A stretch of DNA of 64,000 nt from Sialis fuliginosa (lineage: Eukaryota > Arthropoda > Insecta > Megaloptera > Sialidae): the NCBI GenBank assembly GCA_961205875.1, contig OY540812.1:31939098-32003097 (forward strand), read 5' to 3'. A program made the translations under genes and the position numbers. Shown one piece after another: positions 47,569 through 60,711 of the stretch. Under the pieces are notes generated by a model. It searched no databases, was not told the DNA's origin, and saw only the letters and a list, made by a program, of their open reading frames with translations. The first letter of the stretch is position 1. Every line of letters starts with the position of its first letter.

Positions 47569-49102
47569 CAGGATGTCTAAGATAAGCGTGAAATGCATGG
47601 GGATTTCCTAAAAGGTAAGAGATACAGATTCGATTAAATGAGATGAATTATTTGTAATGGAGGGGTGAGGTGAGTATTACTACATCAAAAAAGATTATTA
47701 TTAATTTTTGTTTTCGGTTTCTAAAAGCAGTTTTTGTGTAGTATTGATTGGTGTATTTAGGATTTTTTATATCACGTCTAGTTTCCGAGTTACAACCCCT
47801 AACTTTATTTTTTCTTATGGGCCACTAAGTTGGCTATAGCATATTTGAACGTGTTTTTTACTCTACATTACGATATGTCACTTGTAATACTTATCTACTA
47901 TCGAAAAAAATAAGAACATTTTTTTTTGTACATAACATAATAATTTATTGTTTTCAAATATTCATTTATTATTTTGATTGTTGCTATTGTGATTTTTGTT
48001 TAACAATTTTTGTTTTCCATGGCCTACTTAAACGTTTGTAATAAAATACTAAATATCACTAGTATTTAGTACTTCGACTTAATTAAGTCTAGCTCACTCG
48101 ACGATAGATTTGAATAGATTTGCTGCTAGTTTGCTTGCTATAAATATTTCAATGATAGTATTCAAGTGTGTTGCGGCGCTGGATTATTGTTATGGTTTCA
48201 ATGCGTGTTGGCTTCATACGATACTTGAATTTGTAGATTGTTTTAATGCGTACGAAGTGACAGTTCTAATATCAACATAATATTGTAGTGGATAAGGTTT
48301 ATGAAAATAAAAAAATCCTTTGGGTGAACAATACATAATGTTTATTTATTTCGAAAGTTAAACTCAATGAGCTAAGTTTAAAATTTCACAACAGTTCAGT
48401 TTTCTCACATTTATTTTTTATATGCAGGATCGATCTTATGAGGTATGTTTAATAAAACTCATATTTGAATATTAGTAAACTGGACATAATTATTTCTTAT
48501 GATTTATACGTACATAAACTGTCACAAAAGTATACGCTATGACGCCATGTTTGGTTATAACGTTTATGGTCACGTGACAATATACTATTTTCTGATTAGT
48601 TTTTGCTCAAATCTAGCACGAAAAATAGGTCATGAACTATCACAGAATTCTAGCAAGTGTCCACGTAACGAAGTCAGCAGTGACGTTATTTTCCATCACA
48701 GCAACCATCGTTGTTGCCATCACTAGCAAACTAGCAGCAAATCTATCGTCGTGTGAGATAGGCTTTATTTTCGAAAATAAATGTGACAAGTGACATATCG
48801 TTACAAAGTAGAGTAAAAAACACGTTCAAATATGTTATAGCCAACTTAGTGGTCCATAAGAAAAACTGAAGTTAGAGCTTGTAACTCGGAAAACAAAAGT
48901 TATATAAAAATTCTAAATACACCAATCAATTCTACATAAAAAAGTACTATATACCTATCTATTTTGACAAAAAAGTTATAGCCATTTAGATTTCAGATTC
49001 ATTTGATGTGATAATACTCATCCCTTTCTTACAAACCGAATCTGCATCTCTTATACCGTATAGGAAATCCCCATGCATTTTACGTTTATTTTGGACATTA
49101 TG
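47569..49102. mobile_element. Fold-back element 2 (1534 bp, TA-flanked)
   Basis: Outer arms: 'gtgaaatgcatggggatttc' (47588) against 'gaaatccccatgcattttac' (49066). Inner arms: 'ccactaagttggctatagca' (47822) against 'gttatagccaacttagtgg' (48835), and 'cgacgatagatttgaatag' against 'agcaaatctatcgtcgtg'. The centre is near 48335. TA at 47567-47568 and 49103-49104. No coding capacity recognised. Confidence 0.75.
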
Positions 49103-49839
49103 TATACTATATTTATTATAAAATATAAATTGTAACTTTTCCTTAATACTAGCCCATCCTAATTCAATTATCATCTTAGCTCCTAAACAAATTACAAGAA
49201 TCTAAGCTTTTTAATAGTAAAAGTCTCATCAAAATCGGTTCAGTAGTTTTCGTTTCAAATCAATATTTTTATTACACAACAATATAACAACAATGAGTCT
49301 AAAAAAATACAGATTTTATAAAAACTATCAAAACAAATCAACCAAATCTTAATTGTGCGTTTGAAATAGAATTAATTATTAGTATGAATATAATATTACC
49401 TGCTTATAATATTAGAAATTAGTATTTATAATATTATACCTAAGTGTTTATTTAAAAATTAACAACATGAATGCCCCGGTAATGCCTGGCCAGCACAATA
49501 CTTATTTTTAGATAATAGTTGACAGATTTGTTTACATTTCATGCGATATATTATTCTTTATTTCTGTTACTTCTTCGCTGCTATGATATTTTTACAGGCC
49601 ATGTTATATGTGCATTTCATGTCACATAAAAACGTATCAACTACAAACATACATTATTAATTTCATAATCATATATGTCAGATTTTCTTGCTTCGTATAA
49701 GATTTTTAAATTATTAAATACGAAATCTGCTGATATTTTTTTCGTATTTTTTGGTAGGTGTTTTTGTAATAATTTATTAGTGGATGCCGGGTTGTTGCCA
49801 AAACGATTGAGGTACTATATAAAAAAACTTGAAGAAAAA

Positions 49840-50585
49840 AATAAAAACCGACTTCAAAAAAAACCCTAAAAATACTAAATAGTATGTAATTAAATTAAAA
49901 TTTTTGAAGTTTTATTTTTTTCTTAAAAAGTTTTTTTATTTTCTTGGCACCAAATTCAAATGTATATAAAATTAAATTTTTATATTACATTTCAGTGTTT
50001 TTAGTTATTTTTTTCTTAAAAGCTTTTTTATTTTTCCCTTTTGAGTGACGTATCCTTAGATTAGGAAAGACTATGGATACATAACAACCAATGCTAGTCC
50101 GTATATGAAACTGTTACCAACATTTGTCGGTGGCCATCTTTTTTTAATTGTCAAAATCGCATATTATCCCATAGGCGTCAGTTGAAAATTTATAATATGC
50201 AAATATGTTTTAAATTACAATTGAATTTAGTATGTATGAGAGATGATAGTTCCAAATAGACCTTTCTCTGTTAATCAATTATCACTGAAATACTTTTAAA
50301 CTCAATATAAAACATTTATTATTAATTAATTTTATAATTCAAAACAATTGATATTATTTCAAAATCTGAATGATACGTCAATGATCCGTGGAGTGATTTT
50401 TCGTAGTGCGATATGGTAACAACGCTAGGTAATGTGTTATTTGTTTTTTATCTTTCCTTGTCTATGGGCGTATATTTGAAGTCTATGGTCAGATTCTGAT
50501 GAAATTTATATGGGACTACTTCGGGTTAAAAATCTCGAAATTGGTGCATATTTGTCGGAGTTATGCCCAAACATACATACAAAAT
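49840..50585. repeat. Repeat family L (copy 2), interrupted
   Basis: 'aaaaccgacttcaaaaaaaa' and 'ttttgagtgacgtatcctta' at the left; 'gattctgatgaaatttatat' with 'gggactacttcggg' and 'gtcggagttatgcccaaaca' at the right. The 50065-50480 segment between has no match in copy 1 and may be an insertion (its ends share an inverted AGGAAAGA). Confidence 0.45.
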
Positions 50586-50590
50586 ATATA

Positions 50591-52757
50591 CCGTGTATTC
50601 CAAATCGATTAAGCCATAGGAAATTTAACATAGGGACAATTAGAAATGTTGTAGGAACCTTTGGTCAAATTTAACGATATATCATTGGTGCATTTTGAAA
50701 TGCCGCCACAAAATTTTATAAAATTGCCATTAGTATTTTGATTTCATTTTTATATCTGTCAAAAATTACTAATATTTATTGTAATCACAAAATAATTAAA
50801 ACATTATTCATTCTGATATTATAATTAACTAGTACACGATTAAAGAAAAATTGCAAATGGATACATTTAGGTGTTATTTCTAAGTAAGAGATTTATTTAA
50901 CGTCGAATTTGAGAACTGACCAATACCATTGAGTAACAATACTTCATATTTCAAGCATAGGTAATAAAATAAATAATAATAACTAAAATTAAATTAAGTA
51001 ACGAAAATAAATTAATATGTTTTAGATGGCATAATATGTATCGCAATTTTGAAGAAAGGAGCTGTTTAAAATCCAAACGTAACGTCAGAAGAATCATTGA
51101 CTATAACCGATTCATAAACACATTATATTCAATAATTTAGAAGAACTGAAAGAATATTTGTTATACTTTATTTATTCTTAATGTATTTTTAAAATTAAAT
51201 ATAGTTATTTTTATGTATCCACTGTTTACTGATTTCGTTCCAGTAAAATTTTGTAAGTTTAAATTAGAAATTAACATACAATCATTTAATTTGTGTGTAA
51301 AAAATAAATGCATAAATATAAACTGGAGTATCATAGAAAGTAAAGAAAACATCTGCCAAGTAAATGCACAGTGCTTCCTCGTGCTAAATTCACTAAAACC
51401 GATAGTGTTCAGATAAATTGCCTGGTATTGGTTAACCATTTAATTTTTATACAAATTTTACTAAAAAATCTTAGTTCGAATTTTTTCTTAAAACGCACCT
51501 GAATATTTTTTCATATATTTTTAATTTTTTGACAATTTCAATCTAAATCTAAATTTATGCAAATGTCAAAATGACATTTAAAACGTCAAAGTGACATTTA
51601 AAACGCCAAAGTGACATTTAAAACGTCAAAATTGTTACATATCTAGATGACTGTGGAATAATATGTAAACAATAGAACATGTGAATTAGAGATAAATGAA
51701 TGATGTATCAAATATTAAATTAAATAAAAATATAACATGGTGTCAGGTGTGGGGTCTAATAAAAAAGAAATAATGATCTCTATTTAAAAAGAAGACATAA
51801 AAGAAGACTGAAAATAAAGTGACTGGTATTAAATAAAAATATAACATGGTGTCAAATCAATCATGTATCAAATATTAAATAAAATAAAAATATAACAAAA
51901 ATGACACTTAATATATCCAATCAAATATCAATTTAGAAAAACAAAACACGAATTTTTAAAATTAATTTAGATAAATCTTTGTAAGGGAATATTTTACAAC
52001 AAACGTAGTAGACCCATATTATAGGAAATTTAATTCTCTACAAAAAATATTCTATAAAATTTTCTCGTAACATGTGTCATTCTTGAGATATCTTGAAAAA
52101 ATAAATATTTTGGGGTGTCACCCCTCCCCCTTACACACGATTTTGATGATTTTGAAATGGGACCGTCCTCAAACCAAACCCAACCATCCGACCAAGTTTC
52201 AATAATATCGGTTCAGTGGTTCATGAGTTATGCGTGTGACAAGGATTCAGGGGACAGACGGACGGACGGACGGACGGACGGACGGACACACGGACAGACA
52301 GACAGACACGGAACGAAAAGTGTTTGTCTTGACGTGAAACGGATAAATAAATTTAAAATTTTGAAATTGGAGAACTTTTTTTTTGTCTCAATCTGAAACG
52401 ATCACATAGCTTCTCGTATCTTCGATATTGCGAGGAAGCAATAAAACACAACATAAAATTAAATAAAACATCCAAGATAAAATTACAATAGTATAATTAA
52501 TTAATAGTTTAATTCGTTACTTGCACCAATATGTTCCAAATTCTGCGATGAAAATGTTTTAATTATGATTATTTTCATGATTTTGACAGATATAAAATTG
52601 AAAACAAAATACTGATGACAATTTTATTAAATTTTGTGGCGGCATTTCAAAATGCACCAATGACACATCGTTAAATTCGATCAAAGGCTACTACAACATT
52701 TCTAATTGCTCCCATGTTAAATTTCCTATGGCTTACTACTCAACTTGGAATACACTG
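50591..52757. mobile_element. Inverted-repeat element 3 (2167 bp, TA-flanked) carrying a family D copy
   Basis: Left CCGTGTATTCCAAATCGATT and right, in complement, CAGTGTATTCCAAGTTGAGT. Arms pair for several hundred bases ('gcattttgaaatgccgccac' against 'gtggcggcatttcaaaatgc'). TA at 50589-50590 and 52758-52759. The loop contains family D copy 4. Confidence 0.75.
51370..52443 (+). repeat. Repeat family D (copy 4, longest) with (GACG)n microsatellite
   Basis: TGCTTCCTCGTGCTAAATTC near 51370 and GCGAGGAAGCA near 52430 form an inverted terminal pair. Inside are repeated 'aaatgacatttaaaacgtca' blocks (about 51565-51630), a duplicated 'aaataaaaatataacatggt' segment, and a GGAC/GACG tetranucleotide array at 52252-52290. 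Confidence 0.65.
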
Positions 52758-52759
52758 TA

Positions 52760-54200
52760 TAAGGGAGAGTGAGGTAGTTACGAAGGAGAAATCAAAAAAA
52801 TAAAACCTTGTATAAGAAACCAATATATGTATGTATTGTGGATTTTTATTGAATATAATCGATTAGTTATACATTTTCTCTATAAATTTTAATAAAATAT
52901 AAAAACAAAATTAAAATTACCTAAAGACAAAAACAAAACCCAATGTTTTTGTGATTATCCGATTAGTATGAGGTAAACACGAACAGTGGAATAGATAATT
53001 AAACCTAATTAGTATAAATTTCGCAGCAAAAACCTCTGGATGTACTTTGACCACTGGTATACTTATCATGTGCCCATAATTTAAATTGCACTTGAAGCAT
53101 ATTACCTAGTCTTCAACAGGATGATGTTGATATTTTTCATTATAATAACAAAAACAGTTTTTTTTGGACAAGATCTTCGTTTCTTTTTCTTTTTTATTCG
53201 ACACTTCTTCTTTTGGTTATTTTTTTTTAAAATGACTGCGATTTCCCGGACTTTTTCAGTTTTAGTTTTCATCAGTCTTTTTTACAACGTTCGGAATTGC
53301 CCCAGTTTTTTTTAACGGTCCGATATTAGATGTAGGCCCAACTATCGGTAAGTACAGAGAGAACATTAGCTTTCTTCTTCCAAAATACTGAAACCACTGA
53401 ATTCGCGATTACCCTGCGTTCGTGATTACCCCATTTTCTCCTATAGCGGAATTGAGAATCTCCTCCTTTTTTGAAGTTGGTTAATAATAGTAAATCATAT
53501 GTAAAATTTTCCCGCACCGTACAAATTATATTATGCTACTGGAAAACGTAGAAACTGTGTGTTTCTTACGTCACATAAACTAACTATTAGAAATGAGGAT
53601 TTGTGAAATCGAAACACGTGTCGAGTGACATTGTTTTACTGTAGTTAAGGTATTTTTAGTTTTTTGTCTTTAAATTATATAATTTTTTTTAATAGATGAT
53701 TTTGTAATAAAGTCATAGTCAACAAATAGATCCCGGGATGTCGCCAAATCGGTTTAAAATCAAGGTTGATTTAATATATCTCTACTAACTTATTACTTTT
53801 ATTAGCGTACCACATTTTTCTTAAACGCTCATCCTTTTGGCATGATAGCATGTTTTTGCATATCATATATTAATCGGGGCATCATAAAGAACATGTTTGC
53901 GAAAGTTTCACCCAAATTGGTTGAGTATATTTTAAAAATAGCGTAAGCAAAAAAATCTATATATTTTCATGTTTGGTTTATTTATAAAGAAAACTTATTT
54001 TTAATTCGTTCATCAAAAATTATTTTATGGAACCGAACTTTAAATTTTTGCCAATATTTTGGAATTTTTGTATCTGTTTTGTGCCGACTTGGCACGAAAA
54101 CTACTGAACCGATTTCGACAGTACTTTCAGTGATTGTGAGTCTAGGATCCTATATTTACTTGATGCTATATAATAGTCAAAACAATTCTCATTAAAAGTA
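52760..54200. other. No supported gene
   Basis: AT-rich. 53900-54180 contains 'ggcacgaaaactactgaacc' followed by 'gatttcgaca', a repeat also seen at 44355-44400. No coding signal. Confidence 0.4.
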
Positions 54201-54209
54201 TTAAACAAA

Positions 54210-54885
54210 CATTTGCCAAGTAAATGCACAATGCTTCCTCGTGTTAATTTCACCAAAGGTAGTTAATTATAGATATTATTGAACAATTTTAATAAAACCC
54301 GATAGTGTTCAGATAAATTGCCTGGAATTGGTTAAACATTTAATTTTTATACAATTTTACTTATTATTTTATTATTTTTTGATAATTTCAATCTAAATCT
54401 AAAGTTATGCAAACGTTAAAATGTTATTTAACATATCAAAGTAAATATCAATTTAAAAAAACAAATGACGATTTTTTAAAGTAAATTGAGATAAATCTTT
54501 GTAAGGGAATATATAATATAACTTATGTTATAGGAAATTAAATGCTCTACAAAAAAGATTCTATAAAATGTTCACGTAACATGTGTCGTTCTTGAGATAT
54601 CTTGAAAAAATTAATATTTTGGGATGTAACCTCTCCCGCTTACACGATTTTGAAATGGGATCGTCTTCACCCAACCATCCAACCAAGTTTCATTAATATC
54701 AGTTCAGTGGTTCATGAGTTATGCGTGTGACAAGGATTCAGAGGACAGACACACACACAGATAGACAGACACGGAACGAAAAGTATTTGCCTTGACCTGA
54801 AATGGAAATATCAATTTAAAATTTTAAAATCGGAGAACAAAGCTTCTCGTATATTTGACATTGTGAGTTTGTGTGGAAGCAAATT
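54210..54885 (+). repeat. Repeat family D (copy 5)
   Basis: 'tgccaagtaaatgcacaatg' with 'cttcctcg' at the left. 'cttgagatatcttgaaaaaa', 'cagacacggaacgaaaagta' and 'gtgtggaagcaa' to the right. Confidence 0.65.
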
Positions 54886-55430
54886 AATCGAATTTTCTAG
54901 CAATAAATAATATTAATTAAAAGCAACAGACGTAAATGATTAAAATAAAATTTGAATTTTTAAAATGAGGCACATTAATATAAAGGGAGTTTTCCTTATT
55001 ATACTATATTTAATAAAAGGGACCTATGTTTGTTTACAAACAAAAATTATATATTAAAATAGCAACATAATGTCAAAGGTTGCAAAGCTACAAAGGAGTC
55101 TCATTAGAGAATATTATTTTATATTATTTACATAGAAATAAATATCTTGTATAATATATATATTATTTTAAATTACAACATACATTTTTTGTGAAAATAT
55201 TGAATCTTTTAAGACATATCCATTTAGAAAGCTGGAACCAAATAAGAGATATATGTATATAGTATATATGCCAAATTTTACAGTAGGGTGAAAAACGATA
55301 TTTTTTTATGTTTTTGTTATTATTTTCTCATTTTTTTGTAACTATTAAAATTTGTCATTCTCGATATATTTTTGAGCTTTGTTTAATTATGAATTATTAT
55401 GATTTTTATGAAGGTTTTTTTTTTAATTAA

Positions 55431-55699
55431 TGTCCGGTATTATAAAGGAGCTAGGTATCAAACAGTTCTCTTTGAGTTTTTAACAGATATTTGCAAGCGT
55501 AGTAAGTTGGTTTTTATCGTTTTTACTCAAGGTTAGTAAATACACTTTAGTAAATATACTTTATATATTCTTAATTTTACTTTCTATGCATGAAATTATT
55601 TGTCAAAAACTCCAATAAAACTGTCATATAAGTTTTATTCCCCATTTGAAAGTGCTTGCTAGCTAGCAAATTTTGTTAACTGCTTTGTAATACCGGACA
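55431..55699. mobile_element. Short TIR element (269 bp)
   Basis: TGTCCGGTATTATAAAGGA at the left and, in complement, TGTCCGGTATTACAAAGCA at the right. Non-coding interior. Target duplication not resolved. Confidence 0.65.
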
Positions 55700-55799
55700 T
55701 AAGTCAAAATGACAGTTATTATGTTGAATATAACATTCGGCGCGACTTAAAATACTGACTTTAAGGTTATTCGATCGTTAGAGATAAATATAAATTATA

Positions 55800-56205
55800 T
55801 TTAAATATTAACTCAAAATGGCGCCTGTAGGTGGCTAAAAGCAGTGTTTTATTTTGCCCCCCACCCCCCTCTAACTCTGTAACTACTGGCTCAAAAAATC
55901 TGAAAAAAATTTGGTAACGAAGTTTTGGTGGGACTACCAATGACAAATACTAAAGTCAACAATATAATTTTAAATTTTGGAATTATAGAGAGGGGCGTCA
56001 TAGAATTTTTTATTTTGATATCTAGGCATGTGGTATGTCAAAATATAGATCTCAATTAGTAGATCTTGACATTTTTTTATATTTTAACCTTAATTTAAAA
56101 ATGCACCTGTAAGTGGTTCCAAACATTTCACGTAGTACGTACTTCGGAACCCTTATGGCATACACTCGTGTATGTCTTGCCCGAATTATTTTAAACAAAA
56201 TATAC
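55800..56205 (-). repeat. Inverted copy of the 63.1-63.7 kb repeat
   Basis: 'aaaatggcgcctgtaggtgg', 'gagaggggcgtcatagaatt', 'tttgatatctaggcatgtgg' and 'cttatggcatacactcgtgt' are the complements of blocks at 63110-63640. Confidence 0.65.
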
Positions 56206-56559
56206 CTTTACAAAGTTTTTTTTAAGAATTTAGCACTGTATCATCATTTGACTTATTTTTTTCATTTATCATATTCAGAATAATTCGTTTCTGTAAAGAA
56301 AACGATAAAATCAGAGCGTACTCAATTTTATTATCTGTACATTTGAAAAATCTTACCATTTTTATCGGTTGAATTATAATTATTATTCAACGTACAAAAA
56401 TATTTTGTAAATTTTAAAAACATATTTCATTATGTTACAAAGATATGTCATAAAGCAATTTATCTTTATAATATAATATATTATGTATGTACGTGCATCG
56501 GTGATACAGCGGGCTCAGGGTCGGACTTGGATGCTGGGAAACTGAAGATGAAAATCTGC

Positions 56560-56790
56560 AATTTTTTTAAAACTAATACATCATCGAAAACGGATATTTA
56601 ATCTTGCCAATTTTTGAATTTTTTGAATTATTTTTCAAACGGTGCAAATTAGATAAAAAATGTTTTTAGATAAAAAAGAATTTTAATATCTGTAATTTAT
56701 ATCCCTTTGTATCCTTTATCTGTTAGCCAGAAATAATTGTTAACTCTCAATATTACGTATAAGAAAGTTCCGTGAAACCCATGACAGCTT
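56560..56790. repeat. Family F fragment
   Basis: 'cttgccaatttttgaatttt', 'ttatttttcaaacggtgcaa' and the right end 'attacgtataagaaagttcc' with 'catgacagct' match 6640-6868. Confidence 0.5.
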
Positions 56791-57053
56791 TATTTTAAAT
56801 TATATATATGTATATACATTATAAAATTCTAGATATTTAAAAATGATTTTTTAGTGGTCTGTGCCAAACGGAACACTTATGGTATCACTTCGGTATTCGT
56901 CCGTCCGCCTATCTGTCTCATGCGATTTTCTATGAAACTATTCGATATAAAATTTTGAACTTTAACATAGATATGCAGTATAAAAAGTTGAACTTTTATT
57001 CTAGGGGTAACTTTCAGTAAATTGGGAAATGGAGAAAAGGGCATCATGTAGGG

Positions 57054-57747
57054 CAGTGGTTCTTAACCTTTTTGAAGTGAAGGAGCACTTTTGATTGTAA
57101 AAAAAATTGCGGAACATTTTTTTTATTAAAAATTACAGCATTAATTTCCAGTCCAATCAACATAATTCGAAAAAAAGTAACTGTTGTAATATTTTTTAAT
57201 CTTACTTGCGCTTATCGGATTTTGCAGATTTTACATAGAAATATCAGGCATAATAATGTGATAATGCTAACCTCATTTCTTTATCAATATTCCCAAGTCT
57301 TTCACTCTTTTAGTTTAAATGTCCGTAAATGTTGAAAAACCCAGTTCAATATGAACAAAATTATCTGCTTTTATAGAAAGAATTGGTTACTCGACTTGCA
57401 CAAAAATTCAACTCAGAAAATTTTAATACGATCCGTCGACAAACTAACTGTTCTTCCTCATGAAATGAAAATTCGTAATTCGACATAGGTATTAACTGCA
57501 GCAAATGGATTTCCAATCCAATCCTAATTTTCTGTATTTAGAGAAGGAAAGGCTTGTACAATATATTCTAATAATGATCTAATCATTTATTGTTCTGTGA
57601 AACGACTGATATAAGATTAAACACAGCTCCTTAAATGTATTGTAAGTGGTAGGGAAAATCGGGATCGATAGTGCTGCTTGTGAATTGTTTGTAGTATTTC
57701 GCGGAGCACTTGTAACATTTCCGCGGAACACCGGTTAAGAACCACTG
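57054..57747. mobile_element. hAT-type MITE (694 bp)
   Basis: CAGTGGTTCTTAACC at 57054 and GGTTAAGAACCACTG ending at 57747 are perfect 15-bp inverted ends of classical hAT style. The flanking 8-mers atgtaggg and gtgtagag agree at 6 of 8 positions, consistent with an old 8-bp duplication. 'aggagcacttttgattg' at the left mirrors 'gcggagcacttgtaaca' at the right. No transposase. Confidence 0.85.
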
Positions 57748-57759
57748 GTGTAGAGTGTC

Positions 57760-59330
57760 AAATGAAAGCTTATTGATGCACGAATTTAACAATATAAATT
57801 ATTTATTTTTTATGCATTTTCGGGAAAACGATTAAAAATTACTGCCCCCCACCAAAAAGGATCGCTCAAAAAATGTAAAAAAAAAATTAATATTGATAAT
57901 AATTAGGTGTAGATTGAGCTAAAATTATCAGGATTGAAAATTTCTAGCACGATCAATTGTTATAGTCAATTTAACTGTTTATTTCTTTATAACTGCCGAA
58001 CCGTTGTGTTTAGAGAAAAAAAATGTTTTACAAAAAATATTTTTTTTACGTTGTAAGAAACGACTTTTGTTCTTACACGTTTTTCAAAATCTTCAATAAT
58101 TTAAGTGATGGCACGGGACACTAATTGTGCAAGTATAGCTTGCAGTTGTCTTATTTTTTAAATAATAGAGACAGGGGCCTGTAAATATTGAGCTAGTCCG
58201 CCACTAGGCATGTAAGATACTTTTGTATTTTAGATTCACATTTTCCATTATAAAAGCATTACTTTCTCTTGACTATATTTTATATAAATATTACATGTCG
58301 CCGTCGCGAAGCAAAATGTTAAAAGAAAAGAAAATCAGTTTCACGAAGACAGCCAGAAACGGTAACGTTTTTTTATAATAAGAAGGCAATCGATTTATTC
58401 AAACAGCACCTTTATATTCTATTTTTAAAATTTCTTATCAAATGTATTTTTTTTGACCGTTTCGATCATTAGAGCAATGCATAGGTAAAAGTTTAAAATT
58501 TTAATATGTTATTTACGGATAGCTCTTATATTGTAACTACTACCCTTGAATTTTCATTTCGAAGAATAATAACACATCATACAACCCCTACCTATACTTG
58601 CATCGCCAACACGCCTCTAAAATTTTAAATTTTAAATGGAAACCTCCATATTTTCTTTTAGAATCTGAAAGTTAGATTTATTTTTAGTTCAAGCAAAATT
58701 ATTATCAAATCAACATAAATCGCTCTAAATGTCTATACTTACGTACAGAAAGCAATAAAACATTTTAATATTTTGTAAACTAAAATCAAAATATTATGCA
58801 AAAAATTACAAATTTGGAAAAAAATAGGTTTTTAAAACATTTGTAGAGTTTTCTTAAGTACCATCGTAAAGTATATAAAAAAACTACAATATGAAGAAAA
58901 AATGTTCCTCCACCGTTTGAGTCAATTTTGATTTTTAAATGCGTTTTTTTAGCTGTTTTAAATAAAATAAAATTTTGAATTTAGCACACTTATTAATAAT
59001 CATAAGGATAATCTTTTCCAAGTTTTGAGGCTTCCGCGGTGATATATATTGATATAATATTGATCTTGGCTTCTGGATGTAAGCCGCGTTAATTTGGTCG
59101 TGTTATCGGCTAACGTTTCATCAGATATTGCAGTGGGCATCTTCAGGGCTTTTCTAAAGATTATCTTTTCTTAAAATTTTATTAAAATCTAATATTAAAG
59201 TTATAAAAAAAAATGATTTTGGTTTTTATTATTTTTTTAATTTATTGTCGGCAGGCTTGGTCCTAGCCCGACAGCTCAGTAGTATCGTAATGTGTTGTTT
59301 TTATTTTTATTTTAGGTTACAAAACAAATC
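57760..59330. other. No supported gene
   Basis: AT-rich. A phrase at 59090-59150 ('gctaacgtttcatcagatat', 'cagtgggcatcttcagggc') resembles 3' ends of some non-LTR elements, but no coding sequence accompanies it. Confidence 0.35.
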
Positions 59331-59334
59331 TATA

Positions 59335-60711
59335 CACGGAGAAAAATGGAACTCAAATTTTAGAAAAAAATAGTTTTTACTTCCATGTTCTGAAAGATAT
59401 GGAAGTATTGTAATACCATCGAAAAATCGTGTCCGAGAAAATGACAAATTCTGATTGTACTAACTTCAAAACGTAAAGAAAAGTTAATTTCCGCATGGCG
59501 GCTGTGCGTGTGTCTGTGTGTCTGTGTGTCTGTGTGCCTGTGTGTCAGAATGTAGATTTTTTTTCGTTCACGATAACTACCGTGAAAATGCACCGATCTA
59601 AATTATTTTTGGGGAAAATGTTTGTCTCAGTGAGTACTCCAGACCTATTGATTTTGGTGCTAATCGGATTAGGGGTTTTGTAAATATTCAAAATTTTGTA
59701 ACTTTTTTCGTCTAAAAAGTGAATATTGCGAGTATTATCTCACTAATTTTGATAAGATTTGATACATTTGCAGTTCAATTGAATCTAAGGGACATTTATT
59801 ATTTGTACGTGCCTAAACAGCCATTAAAGGGGTGAAAAACACACTTAAAATTTGAATTTTAAATACTAATATGTCATTAATTCATGTTGCCTTGGAAACA
59901 AATGCAACTAAATTCAAATTGTCAAATTAGTTTTTCTACGAATGTGAATTAATTATGTTTTTGACATTAGAAAACTAATATTTATACACAAATGGCAAAA
60001 AGAGCTGTGACCGTTGTAAGTATTTATGTTTTTTTAAATGTATTACGATATGTATATTCATAGTAGTAGGTTATATAAATAAAATATTTAAAAAAAATGT
60101 ATATTTAAAAATTATTTAAAAAGATAGAAAGAACATGGAAGTAATGTATGGTTCTCCATACCGATATTTTTACTTTCCAGACCTATTGATTTTGGTGCTA
60201 ATCGGATTAGGGGTTTTGGAAATATTCGAAATTTTGTAACTTTTTTCGTCTAAAAAGTGAATATTGCGAGTATTATCTCACTAATTTTGATAAGATTTGG
60301 TACATTTGCAGTTCAATTGAATCTAAGGGACATTTATTTTTTTGACATTAGAAAACTAATATTTATGTACAAATGGCAAAAAGAGCTGTAACCGTTGTAA
60401 GTATATATGTTTTTTTAATGTATTACGATATGTATATTCATAGTAGTAGGTTATATAAATAAAATATTTAAAAAAATGTATATTTAAAAATTATTTAAAA
60501 AGATAGAAAGAACATGGAAGTCATGTATGGTTCTCCATACCGATATTTAAATAAAAATTCATTTCTGTATTACAATAGTTTACCGACTTATTATAAAAAT
60601 TATAATCTCATTAAAAAATACAGTAAGTTGTAAATTATTGCAATACGAAGAGTAAATTTTTATTAAAGAATTGTAATTTTTCCTAAAATTTGAGTTCCAT
60701 ATTTCTCCGTG
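59335..60711. mobile_element. TIR element (1377 bp, TA-flanked) with internal tandem duplication
   Basis: CACGGAGAAAAATGGAACTC (continuing AAATTTTAG) at the left; the complement CACGGAGAAATATGGAACTC at the right; TA at 59333-59334 and 60712-60713. Internally 59637-60177 is repeated at 60178-60548 with about 145 bp deleted from the second unit. A TCTG/TGTG tract lies at 59507-59548. Both units keep a short ATGGCAAAAAGAGCTGT frame followed by GTAAGT. Confidence 0.75.

Noticed and set aside
52115-52396. 93-codon frame with RRTDGRTDGRTHGQTDR
   Set aside because: It is a translation of the GACG tetranucleotide array inside family D.
59360-59593. Minus-strand frame with THRHTDTQTHRHTH
   Set aside because: It is a translation of the TCTG/TGTG microsatellite, not a protein.
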